Below are positions 38,601 through 51,300 of a stretch of DNA of 64,000 nt, piece by piece. Position 1 is the first letter of the stretch, and each line of letters begins with the position of its first letter. A program made the translations under genes and the position numbers. The notes under the pieces are model-generated. The model was not told the origin of the DNA and did not search any database. It saw nothing but the letters and a program-made list of their open reading frames with translations. The stretch is from Ischnura elegans (lineage: Eukaryota > Arthropoda > Insecta > Odonata > Coenagrionidae): positions 78,065,243 through 78,129,242 of the forward strand of contig NC_060248.1 of NCBI RefSeq assembly GCF_921293095.1, in the 5' to 3' direction.

Positions 38601-40461
38601 CGATGGAACCACAGAGGACTACAAAGGACCTCATCTTTGTTTTCGACCCCATGTGAATATAGTTTTGTTCACTGAATGTATAGATGGTGTGATCCAACGA
38701 TAAAATTATAGTCATTTTTATTGTTCTGTAAGTATTACTTGGATTACTTCAAGTTATGTTTGGAAACGCTTTTCACCCATTTATCAGTTGAATCAGTCAA
38801 AAGTGAGAGTGAATTTTAAGATGTGACGTCAGAAGTATGGATGGAAAAACCTTTCCTTTCAATCCCCATCCGTGCCTCCTGGGAAACGGAGCGATGCATT
38901 AATCTCCTAGTTCACATCTCATTCCTCGTCCTCCAAAAACTCTCTCTAAGGATACCAAATTACCGCCTTTTCACCACCCTGCATTTATTGTAGTCTTCTT
39001 CAACCATCACCCACGTCGATTCTCGTAGATATGGACGTAGATATAGATTGCGATGGACGACGCTTGGCGTCATTGTCTATTGTGCGTGTGTGTGTCCGAT
39101 TCGCCGAGGGCGCCCTGCGACCTTTATCTTGCGATGCGCCGCTGCCTTTAAGCCATCCGAACGAGACAATTGAGCCAATCAACCTGCGATCGCATGGAGA
39201 AAGCGGCAGATGCGATTATGCAATTTCCGGTGACTTTGCGAAATGTTGCCGGAAGTTCGAGGGTTACGCGACCTGTTCTTCCTCCGCTGCCTTAATGAGA
39301 ACGGCTTAATGGGCTCTCGAGCCATTAAGTTCCGGAGACCTTGACCTGGTCTGCTAAATTCGCGCGCCTGGTCGCGCAGGTGATTTAGAAGGAGCTTAGA
39401 TGGCGATTCGCGAGTGCTCATTTCGGGTTACGGTTCTCTGTTGTATTCTGCTCCACTTAAGGAGTCGATAGTTTGAATAAATATTTATTTTTATGATCTT
39501 GGTACAAATCACCCCTGAAGAAAATTCTATTGTGAAAAATAATTAAGTTGGTGCAGTAAAAAAAAATACATACATGAATGGCTAAAAGAGCCGATGTATA
39601 ATGCTTATAAAGTAAACAAATAAAAGGGCTAATTAGGAAACAATAATTCAACTATGGGATGGAATCGGGTGATTCCTCATAATACATTCTCATTTATTTC
39701 ATTTATTCCACTCCAAGTAACACCAATTAACTTGCTGGTAAATGTTGTTTAGGTTTGAGATTTGTACATTTTTGCTGCTTTTGCATAACACTCTTTTAAG
39801 TGTGTATCCGATGCTAGTTTGTAAAGGAGTTTTGTCTCGCTATTGGTCGTTACCTTTCTTCAATGGTGCTGAGATATTGCCAGGCTTTTCAGTGTTGCAT
39901 CCATCATGATTGCAGACTATGGGACATCTTAAGACATGGAAAAGTATTTAAGCACCAAGTAAGTAAGCTCCACTGCCTATCTTTTTCAATGTTTTCCTAC
40001 GATTTTTGACCCTCTAACTCATCTGGCTAAAGGCCCGTCTTTAATGTAGGCATGGAATAATGTAAAATTTGATTTCTTTTTATTGAATTGAATTTTTATT
40101 TTATTGAAACTATTCAAATACGTATTAGCTTTCTCTTCCTGTGATCCGCTGACTTCTGGTGGTAAGATATTTATTTAATTATTTCCGTTTTAAGAGTTGT
40201 ATTTCAGGTGTGGTTATGTTACAAGTATTTCACGAAAATGTTTGCATTAGTTAAGTAGAATACTAGTGAGATTTTTTCCGTATTATGTTATTCATGAACG
40301 TTCAACTTTGACGTCATAACTGAATGAATGCATACGGGACAGAGATATTGAATACACTGCCAGTAGCCATTAAAAATGCAATTTCTGTAATTAACTACTT
40401 GTGACTTGCTGTTTCTGCATGCGTATCTATAATAATTTTATCGGTTTTTATAGGTTTTAAC
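32697..40461. other. No gene recognised
   Basis: AT-rich apart from a GC-richer patch at about 39000-39420 with short open frames on both strands. The only repeat seen is the 23-bp tandem pair at 33807. Confidence 0.45.
33807..33853. repeat. Two-copy 23-bp tandem repeat
   Basis: CACGGACTGTATATATCCTG occurs twice back to back with the next bases TAA. Confidence 0.85.
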
Positions 40462-40584
40462 GGTAAATATGTCTATGTTTGTGTGGCGAAAATGTCTCAA
40501 CTATTTCATCTAAGACTTCATTTCTTTCGTTCAAGGTGAGCCCTAGAAATTTGAAATTTCACTTTTTATTTTCCTTTCTTTTGA
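40462..40584 (+). repeat. Direct repeat, copy 1
   Basis: About 125 bp, including TTTGTGTGGCGAAA, TTCATTTCTTTCGTTCAAGG and CCCTAGAAATTT, recurring in the same orientation at 41835-41963. Confidence 0.8.
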
Positions 40585-41834
40585 ATACATTTTACAAGCA
40601 CATTAACTGCGGTAAATTGATTGCTTTTTGTTGATTGCATTATTCAAAAGGTTAGCTTGCGTGTGACTAATTTATGTGCTTTTGACCGTGAAGAATGCTT
40701 TTATATTTTTTTGATCAATTTTGTAGCTACTTTGTCTTTTATCACAAGTTTAATAACGTGTAAAACTTACAGTGACCTATTGAATGAAGAAATATGAGTA
40801 TGATGGATATTTTTTGGCTTCTATCGTGCGCTTACAGCGGGGTAAATTCTTTAACCTTTCTCTTGTACTGGATTCTCTGAATTAGCGACAGACGACCAGA
40901 GTTTCACTTCGCTTCGAGTAACGTGTAAAACTCAGTCGATTGGTAGTTTTCGGGACGCGCTTTTGGGTGAAGGAGCTTGTGTTTGTGTAGTCTTCAGATC
41001 AGAGATGTAAATGAATTATGCCTCTCATTGTCAATTTTCTCTGGTGCCGGTTGGAGAGGATCGCTGTGCAAATAACCCGTGAAATTCCATTTTGAAGTGG
41101 TAATTTTTAGGGTTCGATTTTTATCGGCAATTTTGTTCTGTAAATGTGGTTTTGAACTCAGGGCATTCATTCGCACAGCCTGGGGCTCAACTAAGACTTC
41201 TCTATTTACCATATGCTCATGCGGAAGTAAATGTCTGAAGGGCGAAATTTTCTGGAAAAGTGGAAATATTTCCGGGTTTTACGTTTATTTAAGTTCTGGT
41301 GGTTATGATTTCCTGATTTTAGAGTGCTTCTAAAGTTTGAAAATTTTATTGGGGGTTAACCATAGTGAACTATCATTGCTTACGAAGCAGAATATCAATT
41401 CCTCGAATCCTCGTAAAAGCTAGACGTTGATTTGAAAATAATACATTGACGACTTAAAATCACAGGTAATTCAGTCATTATCATGCATAAGGAGTTAAAT
41501 TAACTATCTATCATGGTAAAAAAAGTATAGCGATATGTAAAAGCTATATTTTTAAAATATTAGAAAAATCCTTCAGAAATTAAAATCAAATCGATTCTTT
41601 GTCCACAACCTTTCAATAACCACCCGATGGCTTTGTTATCGACTTCAATATAACTCTCCTCCTCCGAGTAACATCACAGCCGTGGTACTATTCATGAGTA
41701 AAATGTAATAAAATGTAATAAAATGTCTTTATAAAATATTTTCGTAGTTAAAACTGAAAAATGTTCGGCGTTTGAGCATTCTCTGCCCCTCCTTTTATTT
41801 TTGCTCGAAGGGTGAAAAATAAATGCCTATTGTT

Positions 41835-41963
41835 GGTAAAAATATCTATATTTGTGTGGCGAAAGTGTCGCAACTATATCATATAAGATTTCATTTCTTT
41901 CGTTCAAGGGGAACCCTAGAAATTTAAAAATTCACTCTTGATTTTCCTTTCCTTTTCATGCAT
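41835..41963 (+). repeat. Direct repeat, copy 2
   Basis: Diverged copy of 40462-40584, starting about 1.37 kb further on. Non-coding. Confidence 0.8.
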
Positions 41964-43349
41964 TTTTCCTTCATTTATTCACCCGGCTGCACTATAAATA
42001 AATCATAGTGCTTTACCGCTCTTTCTGGCTTGTCAAAGAAAATGCAGCCATGAAAATCGGTGAGAGTATCGTTTAAAATAATGATTTTAATAGTATCAGT
42101 CAGAGCTTTAATTGTGTATTAGGTGTACCGGCATCCGAGATTTCAAATGATATACCGTACGCCTCTCTAATTTTTGATTGGATTTGTAGGTAAAAAAAGG
42201 TTTACCTATCCCATTCGGGTCATGCTTTCACTTGGAAGTTAAAGTAACTTCTAAATCGGCTGTGGTTTTTGTAATGTTTTCAGGATTGAATGAACCCAAT
42301 ACTAAGTTTCATAAATTGCTTGACGTTCATTAAGGCGAGTCCAAAATGTATAAAACAATCAATTTCGTAGGATCCTTACTCCTGTCTTCCCGTCTGGCGA
42401 ATATACGCAGTGATGCTGAAATAATCTTTTGCAATTGATGTAATGGCATGTGTACAATAGACGGGGAGTGCCAATCCTGCCTTAATCGTACCTACATCTA
42501 AAGGCCAAAAGGGAAAGTAAGCGCTGGATATTCATTTCAAGACAAGCAATCGCAGATGCACGCAACCATTGAAATGCAATCAGTTGATTATTTTGGATTC
42601 ATCGCTGGAAGTTTATTGTGGGTTTTGGTACACTAGGTCATTAGCTGTAGCAGAGATGAATGGTTGATTTTCAAGGGAAGTTAGAAATCCCGTGTGTTGA
42701 AGAGAGGGGATACATTATCTTGCACGAATAGCATCAGAAAGGTGAATTACTGAAATGCCATAATCTGGCGCTTCATCCGCGATTATTCAGCATACTGTTA
42801 GCAAAATATTGTTCGAGTAGTACTCACATTTTGGATCCGGTTCGTATGCATAAGCTATTGCTTGCACTAAGTCTTCGATACGTAAATAGATATGTCAAAA
42901 GATTACATTTTTGGAAGGAAAATTGAGAATTTGGACCTAATTTCCATCGTTGATATCGCATGAAATATTATTTTTCGACTTTTTTCATGTCACTCGCTTC
43001 TTTTAACTCGTGACGAAGGATTTTTTTTCAATTTCTTTCACGTTGGCGTTTTAATGATGTTATTTGAAGTCAGCTCATGTAATCAGTTGAAGTATTTATA
43101 ACGCCCATACACCTTGCTGTATTCACTCCACGTCTCTTTGGAATCGTATCCTTAACGGAGATGAATTCAAAGAGCTACCGCTGTCAACTATTATCTTCTG
43201 ATTTAGAGATGGAATTCATTTTTCTCATGGTCACTTTTAATGGATGGGAGCATCCGTAGCCTGCCTGAAGAAGTCGCCGGTGTGCTACTATTCACGAAGC
43301 CGTCTACTCGAATTAGTGGTGAATTAGGTCAAATTGCCCCCGCTGTGGA

Positions 43350-43570
43350 ATAGTGGCCCTGAGGGTCGCTATGGCGACCATTGGTCGACTAATTGAATGG
43401 CTTCGGGTTCAAATCTCGAGTGACGCATTCGAACTACTCTCATTCAATAAATGCTCGAAGTCCGAGGTGGCCCAGGGAAAGAAACTGACCTCCTTACCCT
43501 GATCGAGCGTATAAATTCGCATATCGGTGGTTAATACGAGAGGATCTCTACCAGCGCCTATCCAACTTTA
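43350..43570 (+). repeat. SINE family A, diverged copy
   Basis: B-box-like GGGTTCAAATCTCGAG near 43406 is followed by a body with GGCCCAGGGAAAG and the ending GCGCCTATCCAAC, parallel to the layout of 1550-1735. Confidence 0.5.
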
Positions 43571-43775
43571 CATTATTAACATTCTTGCACGGAAAAGGTG
43601 TATTAAACAAGCATTTTAAGAAAATTTTAACTGCGCTTGATTTATAAAATTATTTGCCTGAACAAAAATTAGTTATATTTCTTATTCTAATATCATTTTC
43701 AATGGGTTAAAAGAAAATTTGTTGGAAACTTTCGTTTCAACCCAGTTCTGATTTTCCTTAAAGACTTGTGCGAAT

Positions 43776-43853
43776 TTTGCTTCTTGGGAGGTGGGGGGGG
43801 GGGAAGCTGCCCCCTCCTGCCCCCCGCTGGGTTCGCCCATGGGTGCTGCGCAT
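43776..43853 (-). repeat. G/C-run transposon terminus
   Basis: The minus strand reads CATGGGCGAACCCAGCGGGG followed by alternating G and C runs, like the ends of hAT-type elements elsewhere in the window. The partner end was not found. Confidence 0.3.
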
Positions 43854-46800
43854 AAATATGACTATGTACTTGTAAGTGATGTTTTCTCGGGTGTACCTCG
43901 AGTACTTATTCGGTTTGTTACCCGAAGTTTCTCTTTCCCTCCATGAACCATTATAAATACCCTTCACGGAAAAACTATTTTTATTCCCTAAGAAAGAGCG
44001 ACTAGCAGCGGCCGCGAAACGTCGAAAAATCGAATAAGTACGCGGGGTGCCGCTAAAAACATCGTTACAACGATCCGCGAGAGCTTCAGCCAAGAAAGAC
44101 TTATGTATTTGTTATCAGGAAGATTAATGTGCATTCTTTGCTTTTAGAAGTCGGATTTGTTCTACTCTGCATCGTTGCTCTTTCTCTCTATTCTGAGGTT
44201 CGCGGTCCATCCTAAGTATCTAAAAGTGGTTTGAGGCTGTGTTGCGGTCACCGAGGAGTGTTGTGGCGATGCACTAAGTCCTTTCGCAATGCTTTCCTCT
44301 GCCGTGACTTATTGAAAGAAAGCATACGTTTCCAATGCGCTCGTAGAATTTTCCCATGAAAGGCTGTGGTCTGAGCTGTGGACGAGAATGTGGAAAATTT
44401 GCTGTTTGAAACGAAGGAAATCGGTGGATGAGAAAAGTCACTGGTGTGCTAGTTGCAGTGAAAAAGGAGAAGTTCTCTTTAGTGAACACAAAAAGCCAAA
44501 TAATGGAAGGAAGTCTTAAAAAGACTATAAAGGGAAGGTAAAAAGCCGGTATAGGTGAGGACAACCAGAAAAGAGAGCATTTATAAAAATTAATATTACG
44601 AATGAATTCCTCATGAAACCGTCTTCAGATTTTCTGCTACGTTGAGATGTCATATGATTTTGGCGATAACTCAAATGTATTTTTTTATTGCAATAGAATC
44701 AAATTTCGTTCTACCCTCGTCGATGTCAAGCGATTCTGTAACATTCAGTTTTGAATCCAAAAATGCCATAAATTTTATTTTAAAAATAATTTTTGTCATT
44801 AAATGTGTCTAGCAACTTTATGAATCATTTAGGAATCCCCTCTTAAGATCTATAGCCTATCTATCTTTCTCCTCTATCAACATTTCTTTTCTTGCATTAG
44901 AGATAATTCTTTCATTGTTGAGGTTGGTGTAAAAACGCCTCTCAATAGCCAAAGTGTAAAAGCGAGGGTAATATCCCTTGATAAACTGCCTGTTGCAACA
45001 GCCTTGTGAATCCTTCCGAATTCGATTATGTGTTTCTGAACTTACCATGATAGTAATATGATCTGATGGCAGAGGCAGCCATCTAAACGTCGGCCTACAA
45101 TCAACTCACCCGGTGGAAAACCCAAGAAGACTTCACCCGTTACCATGATAGTCTTAGATGTATAAATAATTTAAGTGTCAGTTGTCAAACTGAAGTGCAT
45201 GATATTACTAGTGCACAATATAACGACTTGAAGGCACTAAAAGAAAACTTGAAGTCTCCGACAATTTATCTTTCGAATACGCTTTGTAAGGAGCTATCAA
45301 ATTGCTTGAAAGGATGACCGAGTTTTCATCATGATCGTAAAGTATCTAACAATCGGATAGAATCTTCGCGATTTTCTCCTGTTTAAGATTTTATTTCCTT
45401 TACTTCTGAGAAAACTCTTTTGTGTCAGGTTAAGGCAGTCATTCGAATCTGCTATAACCATCTGGGCACATGAGACTCACTCTATTTATTTGGTCTGAAT
45501 GTCATAAGGTGCTGAACGGTATGGTTTGAAAAATCTCAAATGATATGCCATGAACATATAAATATCTCTATGTTCGGGAATCAATATTATCCCTTTTTTT
45601 CCTTGTGTTACAATGATATTAAGAATTTATAAGGTCAATGTGTAAGGTAAAATGTGCCTATGATGGATAATGATATTTTCAAAATTGCTTTAGAAATGAT
45701 CGTTAATGAGTTACCATTCTTATATGCAGTACATAAATGATGATTACCATATGCTTGATCTCATAAAATTTGCATTCTGTTGGCAAAATATTTTAGTGCC
45801 TTTCATTATGCAATAATATTGTGATCTTGGATTTTTCAGAACATTCGATAATAGAGAGAGAATCTAGTTGTGGCTGGAATGCGGTGGATGGCAAATGTTA
45901 ACTTGTGTTCACATCTTCGAAGCCATAGGGTAGTTACAGATCTGAAAATATAGATTAATTACAAGTGTCATTTTCTCACAGATATTATTGCTAAAACGTT
46001 TTTTATTTTTACCTCGAAGTTGGAAGAATGGATAAATTTTGCTGGCGTACTAAGCTATTTCTTGCATCGTATGCTGTAATTTTGCGCGTTGTATTCGAAG
46101 TTCTCATCCTCATAATATCAGTAGGCGAATTAAAAATACCTCGATTCCTTCACGGTAGCAAAATTTTGAATTGCTATATCATAGACTAATCTCCTATGTC
46201 CTTGCTTTATTTTAATTTCCTTTCAAAAAATCAAGGGATCGTTTTCATTAGGCAATATTTATGAACCCTATTAGCTCAGATGCAGAGTCAGTATCGAAAG
46301 TACGAAAACATAATAGGATGATTATTAAATCTTGGATTTGAATGATACATTTGATTTTATTAATTCTTCGCTTGTGTCAATTACGATATGCATGTATCAA
46401 ATAATTTTAATGCATATAAATTGTTTATAATTTGTCCTTTCTTTGGATGTCCATACAGGTTTTACTTAAAGCACTGTGTTATCTATGGTGATGGTAAAAT
46501 GAAGTATGATTTCCTTTATGTCAGTCTTATGAGCTGACGTAAATTTTATTTTTCTTGCCAGACAATGACTGCATTGTTTAACTTGACGAAAGAGCCCGAT
46601 TATTTCATAATTGTCAACCTGCTTAAGCTTTGCTTTGCTTGCCGCGCTTGACGTTTACGCTTTGGAAATTAAACCAGATGAAATTGTGCGAAGCGTTACA
46701 TATCGCGTCCTCAATTAAGAATCAAATTCTGAATTGAGATATAAGTTGCAACACACTGTGGTGCATGATTGATTTTTTGAATGTCTTAATGGAAATAGAT

Positions 46801-47168
46801 CTTTTGATGCATGTTTACTCCCAAAACGTCTATATAAACTGGCATTATAGCTAGTGCAGCGTGAGAAGTCCCTCTGATACTCATGCTCCTTATCTGGATA
46901 GTTCTTTGGTTTGACCAGTTGCCATTTTAGCGATCATTTCTCGAACTTTAATTTTAGGAGAGTTGGTATAAGGTTAAGGCTGCCTTTGTCCGTATATACC
47001 TGATTAATATTTGACACTTGGGCTGGTAGATAAACGATCCATTAATATATCGTTTGCGGTTATGGAAGTGAAGAGGAATGAATGAAAAACCGTGAAAGTA
47101 TAAACTATTTTGTGAATGAAATTATGAATAAAAAACTGTTTTTTCATTGCAAACTTAAAAAATGTATA
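43854..47168. other. Intergenic, 3' of the cuticular gene
   Basis: AT-rich, no recognised gene or repeat. The 111- and 96-codon minus-strand frames near 43758 and 44274 have no domain; the first reads out of a transposon end. Confidence 0.45.
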
Positions 47169-47467
47169 TTTATTCAGCACGTTTTCCATCACAGGCGTTG
47201 TTACACGTATTTGTTGTTTTCTCTTTTTCTTAAGTTAAATAAAGGGAATGGGGGTACAAGAGCTACGGGGAGCTCAATAAGATAGGGGATGGGGGTGGGA
47301 GGGGCCGTATAAAAAAATCAATGCTTTCTACCAACTACAGAAGTCCATTTAGAACGCTCACTATAAAAAATGAACACCGTCTTGCGACTGGAAGACGAAA
47401 ATATTGGCATCCTCGGGCCATTTCCAATCCCTCGGTTAAAAAATACCAAGTTGGACGGAATTTTAAT
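47169..47467 (-). terminator. Candidate poly(A) signals of the cuticular gene
   Basis: Downstream of the stop at 47542, the minus strand carries ATTAAA at 47467-47462 and AATAAA at 47174-47169. Use of the canonical AATAAA would give a 3' UTR of about 390 nt. The sequence alone does not decide between them. Confidence 0.5.
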
Positions 47468-47541
47468 TGCACTTTGTGGAGAACACCTATTTCACCAGGG
47501 AGGGCATCTCATTTTGCTCATCCTAGTGTGGTTTTTCGCGA

Positions 47542-48318
47542 TTATTTTCCTGGCTTGGGGTAGAAGTATCCTTCAGATCCGCCGCCTTGCTGTCCACCGC
47601 TGCCACCTGACGGCCTTCCGCCGTACCCGCCGGCGCCTCCGCTACCTCCTGCTGGTCGTCCCCCAAAGCTGCCACCGGTGGCGCCACCTGCTGGCCTGCC
47701 GCCGAAAGCGCCGCTACCGCCTCCTGCTGGGCCGCTTGGGTAACCTGCACCGCTGCCGCCTGCTGGTCTTCCGCCGAATCCCCCAGAGATGGCACCACCA
47801 GCGCCTCCGGGCCCGCCGAAAGCTCCACCAGCTGGTGAGGCGAAAGTTCCAGAGGGGGCACCACCTCCTACGCCACCCGCGGGTCTTCCTCCGAATCCTG
47901 CGGATGCGCCTGCACCGGGAGCGCCATATGAACCTGATGGTGCGCCGCCGAAACCTCCAGCAGCACCGCCTGCAGGCCTACCACCGAAACCTCCAGCCGC
48001 GCCGCCTGCTGGCCTACCACCGAAACCTCCAGCCGCGCCGCCTGCTGGCCTACCACCGAAACCTCCTGCTCCACCTGCGGGTCTGCCTCCGAATCCACCG
48101 GCACCTCCAGCACCGCCCTGGTACCCTCCAGCGCCACCTGCAGCACCACCCTGGTATCCTCCAGAACCTCCCTGGTAGCCTCCGGCGCCGCCGGCACCAG
48201 CACCCTCTCCCCTGTAGATTCCGTCGTCGAAGATTCCGGCGGCCTCATCAGCGGCGTTCTTCTCCAGGGCCTTGAGGATCTCCTCCGGGATTGGGGGAGG
48301 GGTAGGGAGATGGGCACC
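47542..48318 (-). CDS. Cuticular protein exon 4: RR-1 tail and C-terminal Gly-rich repeats
   Basis: The acceptor tctctttccag ends at 48319. The exon has 258 codons and a TAA stop at 47544-47542. It opens [20 protein letters not shown], the standard end of an RR-1 domain, so it belongs with exon 3 despite the 7.6-kb intron. A short acidic linker (DDGIYRGEG) leads to GGYQGG units, then 12-residue FGGRPAGG units, then YGAPGAGA and PSG-rich spacers. The end is GYFYPKPGK. No methionine lies in this frame, so a start-codon-based ORF search would miss the exon. The open frames on the opposite strand are shadows. Confidence 0.94.
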   Translation of the reverse strand, partial: GAHLPTPPPIPEEILKALEKNAADEAAGIFDDGIYRGEGAGAGGAGGYQGGSGGYQGGAAGGAGGYQGGAGGAGGFGGRPAGGAGGFGGRPAGGAAGGFGGRPAGGAAGGFGGRPAGGAAGGFGGAPSGSYGAPGAGASAGFGGRPAGGVGGGAPSGTFASPAGGAFGGPGGAGGAISGGFGGRPAGGSGAGYPSGPAGGGSGAFGGRPAGGATGGSFGGRPAGGSGGAGGYGGRPSGGSGGQQGGGSEGYFYPKPGK

Positions 48319-51300
48319 CTGGAAAGAGATGATATGCCATCAGGGGTTGATTACCGCTCATTTTCTATTTTCTTCCCCATATTCCCAAACTATTCAGAAA
48401 GGTTGTTTGGAGGTGGAGATGTAATCCCAAATTCGTTCAACAATCTTTCAACGCAATTTATTTCTTTTTATTATAACAACGGAATTATTTTCCATCCCTT
48501 GTTAACAGTCTCCCCCTGAAATCTAAACAAAACTTCACCACAATACAAGTTGAATGATTTCAAGCTCTGCCCCACAAATGCATCGCATACATCAACATGA
48601 AAGAGCTTCTCAGACGTTACAGAGGTTAAGGGGTAAACCTCCCAGAAATATTTGTGAAACGATCTCTCAATCAATGCGGGTTCTCCAAGTAAACGGTTCA
48701 CGTACCACCGAAAAATTTTTAGCAATTAGCAGATTATTAAACCTATTTGGAATGTATGCGACCTGACAATGCAGTGCAACCGACCAAATACCCTCAATGT
48801 TTCGTTTTGTCATCGTAATTGGTGGGAGGTATTCAAAACCTCTGTTCCTAGAAAGTATGCACCACGGGGCCCTAAGATCAAGAATATGGCCTTGCTTCTC
48901 ATACTGAAAAGGATCTTCACTCAAATCGGAGGCGTTGTGAGAAGGATTTCAGGTGTTAAAACCCTGTACACATTACCTAAATAGGTTTCGAGGGAGGGAG
49001 GTTATCGAGTTGGGTGATTGATAACTGGTGTCGAAAAGGGATTTAGAAAAAGGTACAAGAATTTGCCTCTAATAATGGAATGTAGTTGGTGCTAAAGTGC
49101 TTATAAAATATGCAGCCAAAACCCCAGTAAATCCATGATAAATTGCTGTGATATTATGCACGGTGGTCCAATCTTGAAATCCTCCTTTAGTTGTCCTCCC
49201 AACCCTTTAGTCGTGTCATCACAGGAAATTTTATGCGAAGAGAGGTAGAGTGGGGACGAAAGGATGGAGCTGTTGATTGGCTTCGACCACATCTCAGAAG
49301 AAACGGGCCTATTAAAACGAAGAGACTGTGGAGTCTAAGAGTTTTCGGCAAAAGTTAAATGCAGGAGGATGCTGAATTCAACCCACGCAGAACAAAGTGA
49401 TAGGCATTGCTGGTGAAGGTACATTTTGGGTGTAAGGGACATTTGGTGGTTAACTTCAAATGATTCAATATCCACGAGGATGTTGAGCGAGCATTTTTAG
49501 TTTATGGATGCATGATTTGTCGAGTGGCTCTTGAGTGCTCATTAAGGCAAAGATAATTAATGTTAGTTACTGTTTGAGAAAAGATTTTGTAATGGCGTGG
49601 AATTTTCATAATTAAACTTAATGATTTTCGTATTAAAGCAATGAAGCTCGACAGTGAACCTGCTTGGTGAGGATGCTTCCTCAGGAGTTTCAAAGAAATC
49701 AGCAGCCTTTCTCGTCAGTATCGCTTACGAAATTTAATGGGATAGTACCATTTTGAGATATTCCTTGTGGGTAATTAACAAATTTCCTCTCAAAGTGATT
49801 GTGAAATTGGACTTTTGAAATTGATATCTCGGAACTCGATAACCATAAATGCGAGGGCATTCAAGGAAATGCGTTTTCTGTATGGAAGTGATTTCGGAAA
49901 TCCGAAGGAAAAAAATTTGCGACTTTAACTTTCTCTCTGTTTAATATTACAAAATCAAGATTAGAAATATATAGGGTCCACCCAATAACAATTTACACCC
50001 TCATTGGCCAGGCATCTATTTTTCCGGACTGCTGGTAAGGCTAAGGTGCAATCAAGGTGTAGAATATTTAATTAGGGGAGACTAAAATAAGTATCAACTC
50101 CAGAAGCTTTAGTAAATTACGAAAATGGCAATGACAAGATTTTTCGGACTTATTTCGTACATTAATTTCTTTCTTGACTCTGAACTCCCATTGAAGAAAA
50201 CAGGCACAAGCATAGAGTGAACAATTTTAAGAGTTTATTTAAAATTTAAGCATCCTTTCCTTTAAACAACTGAATGTCTCGGAAACTGTTTTTACTCTCC
50301 GTTATCTCCCACGCTAAATCAGTTTTCTCTACATCATTTTTCTACTAACGTTTTGTGCCTTGATTTTCTCTCCACTGTAATCAACATGTGACTCCAACAG
50401 TATTTTTCGCATTCCACATAACCCCCCATGTTCTTCCCCCAATTAAACATTCAAAAGCTTCCATCATACACGCAATCGCTAATTCACTGGAGAATGAATA
50501 GCTTGAGTCATCCCGTCACGGACTTTCATACCGTTGGGCATTCTTAATTCGATATTCCAATGGAGGAAAATTGTATTGCTGTTGAAGGTCGAGACTTCTG
50601 AATGATCGCAGAATTGATACTATGATGTGCGAAGACGATTCTCTGCCTCAGAGTGCCTGTCGACACTTCAGAGGAAGAATGAGGAAGCTTGCACTGAGGG
50701 AAGCCCGAACAGAACCCATTCAAAACTAATGGTGAAATATCTAGATCGTGGATTTAAAAGAAACTCAGATCTAGGTTGGAATCACAGTTCCGCACAGTGC
50801 TCCCTTTTTTTTGCGTTAATGTTTCGCAGCTTGCGAAAACAAAGGCACCTGATGCTCATCAATGATCGCTTGCTTCTAAAAATAGCCGTTCTCGGTCTGT
50901 AGGACTTCGCTAAAATCAGTTTTGGCGAGAATTGCACAAATATGGAAGTTCATATCATGGATGTGGCAATGAGGAAAATCTGTTGAAGAAAACCGTATAT
51001 GCTCTGGTGAGCTTTTTTAATGTTTGAAGGCCTCAAAAGCGAGGTAAAATGACACAGGATTGAATTTAAAATGATTTGACGAAATAATGACGTATGGTGA
51101 AAGTAAATCACTAGCCAAATAGATAGTATGTACGACGAGAAGAAACTTTTAAGCATTATTTCACACATTATCCTGTGGTGTTTGCAATTATGGAGTTTTT
51201 CAGGTTGTTCATCGAGTAGGGTTTCTTCATTTTTAGCATACGAGAAAAATCACGGGGTAAACAGCCCGATTAACTCCTGAATCTTCCTATTCCGCAGTCG

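Noticed and set aside
47370..48275. 301-codon Arg/Leu/His-rich frame and a 129-codon Pro-rich frame on the plus strand, and 113- and 149-codon frames on the minus strand
   Set aside because: Shadows of exon 4, whose true frame has no methionine but continues the RR-1 domain and ends in a proper stop.
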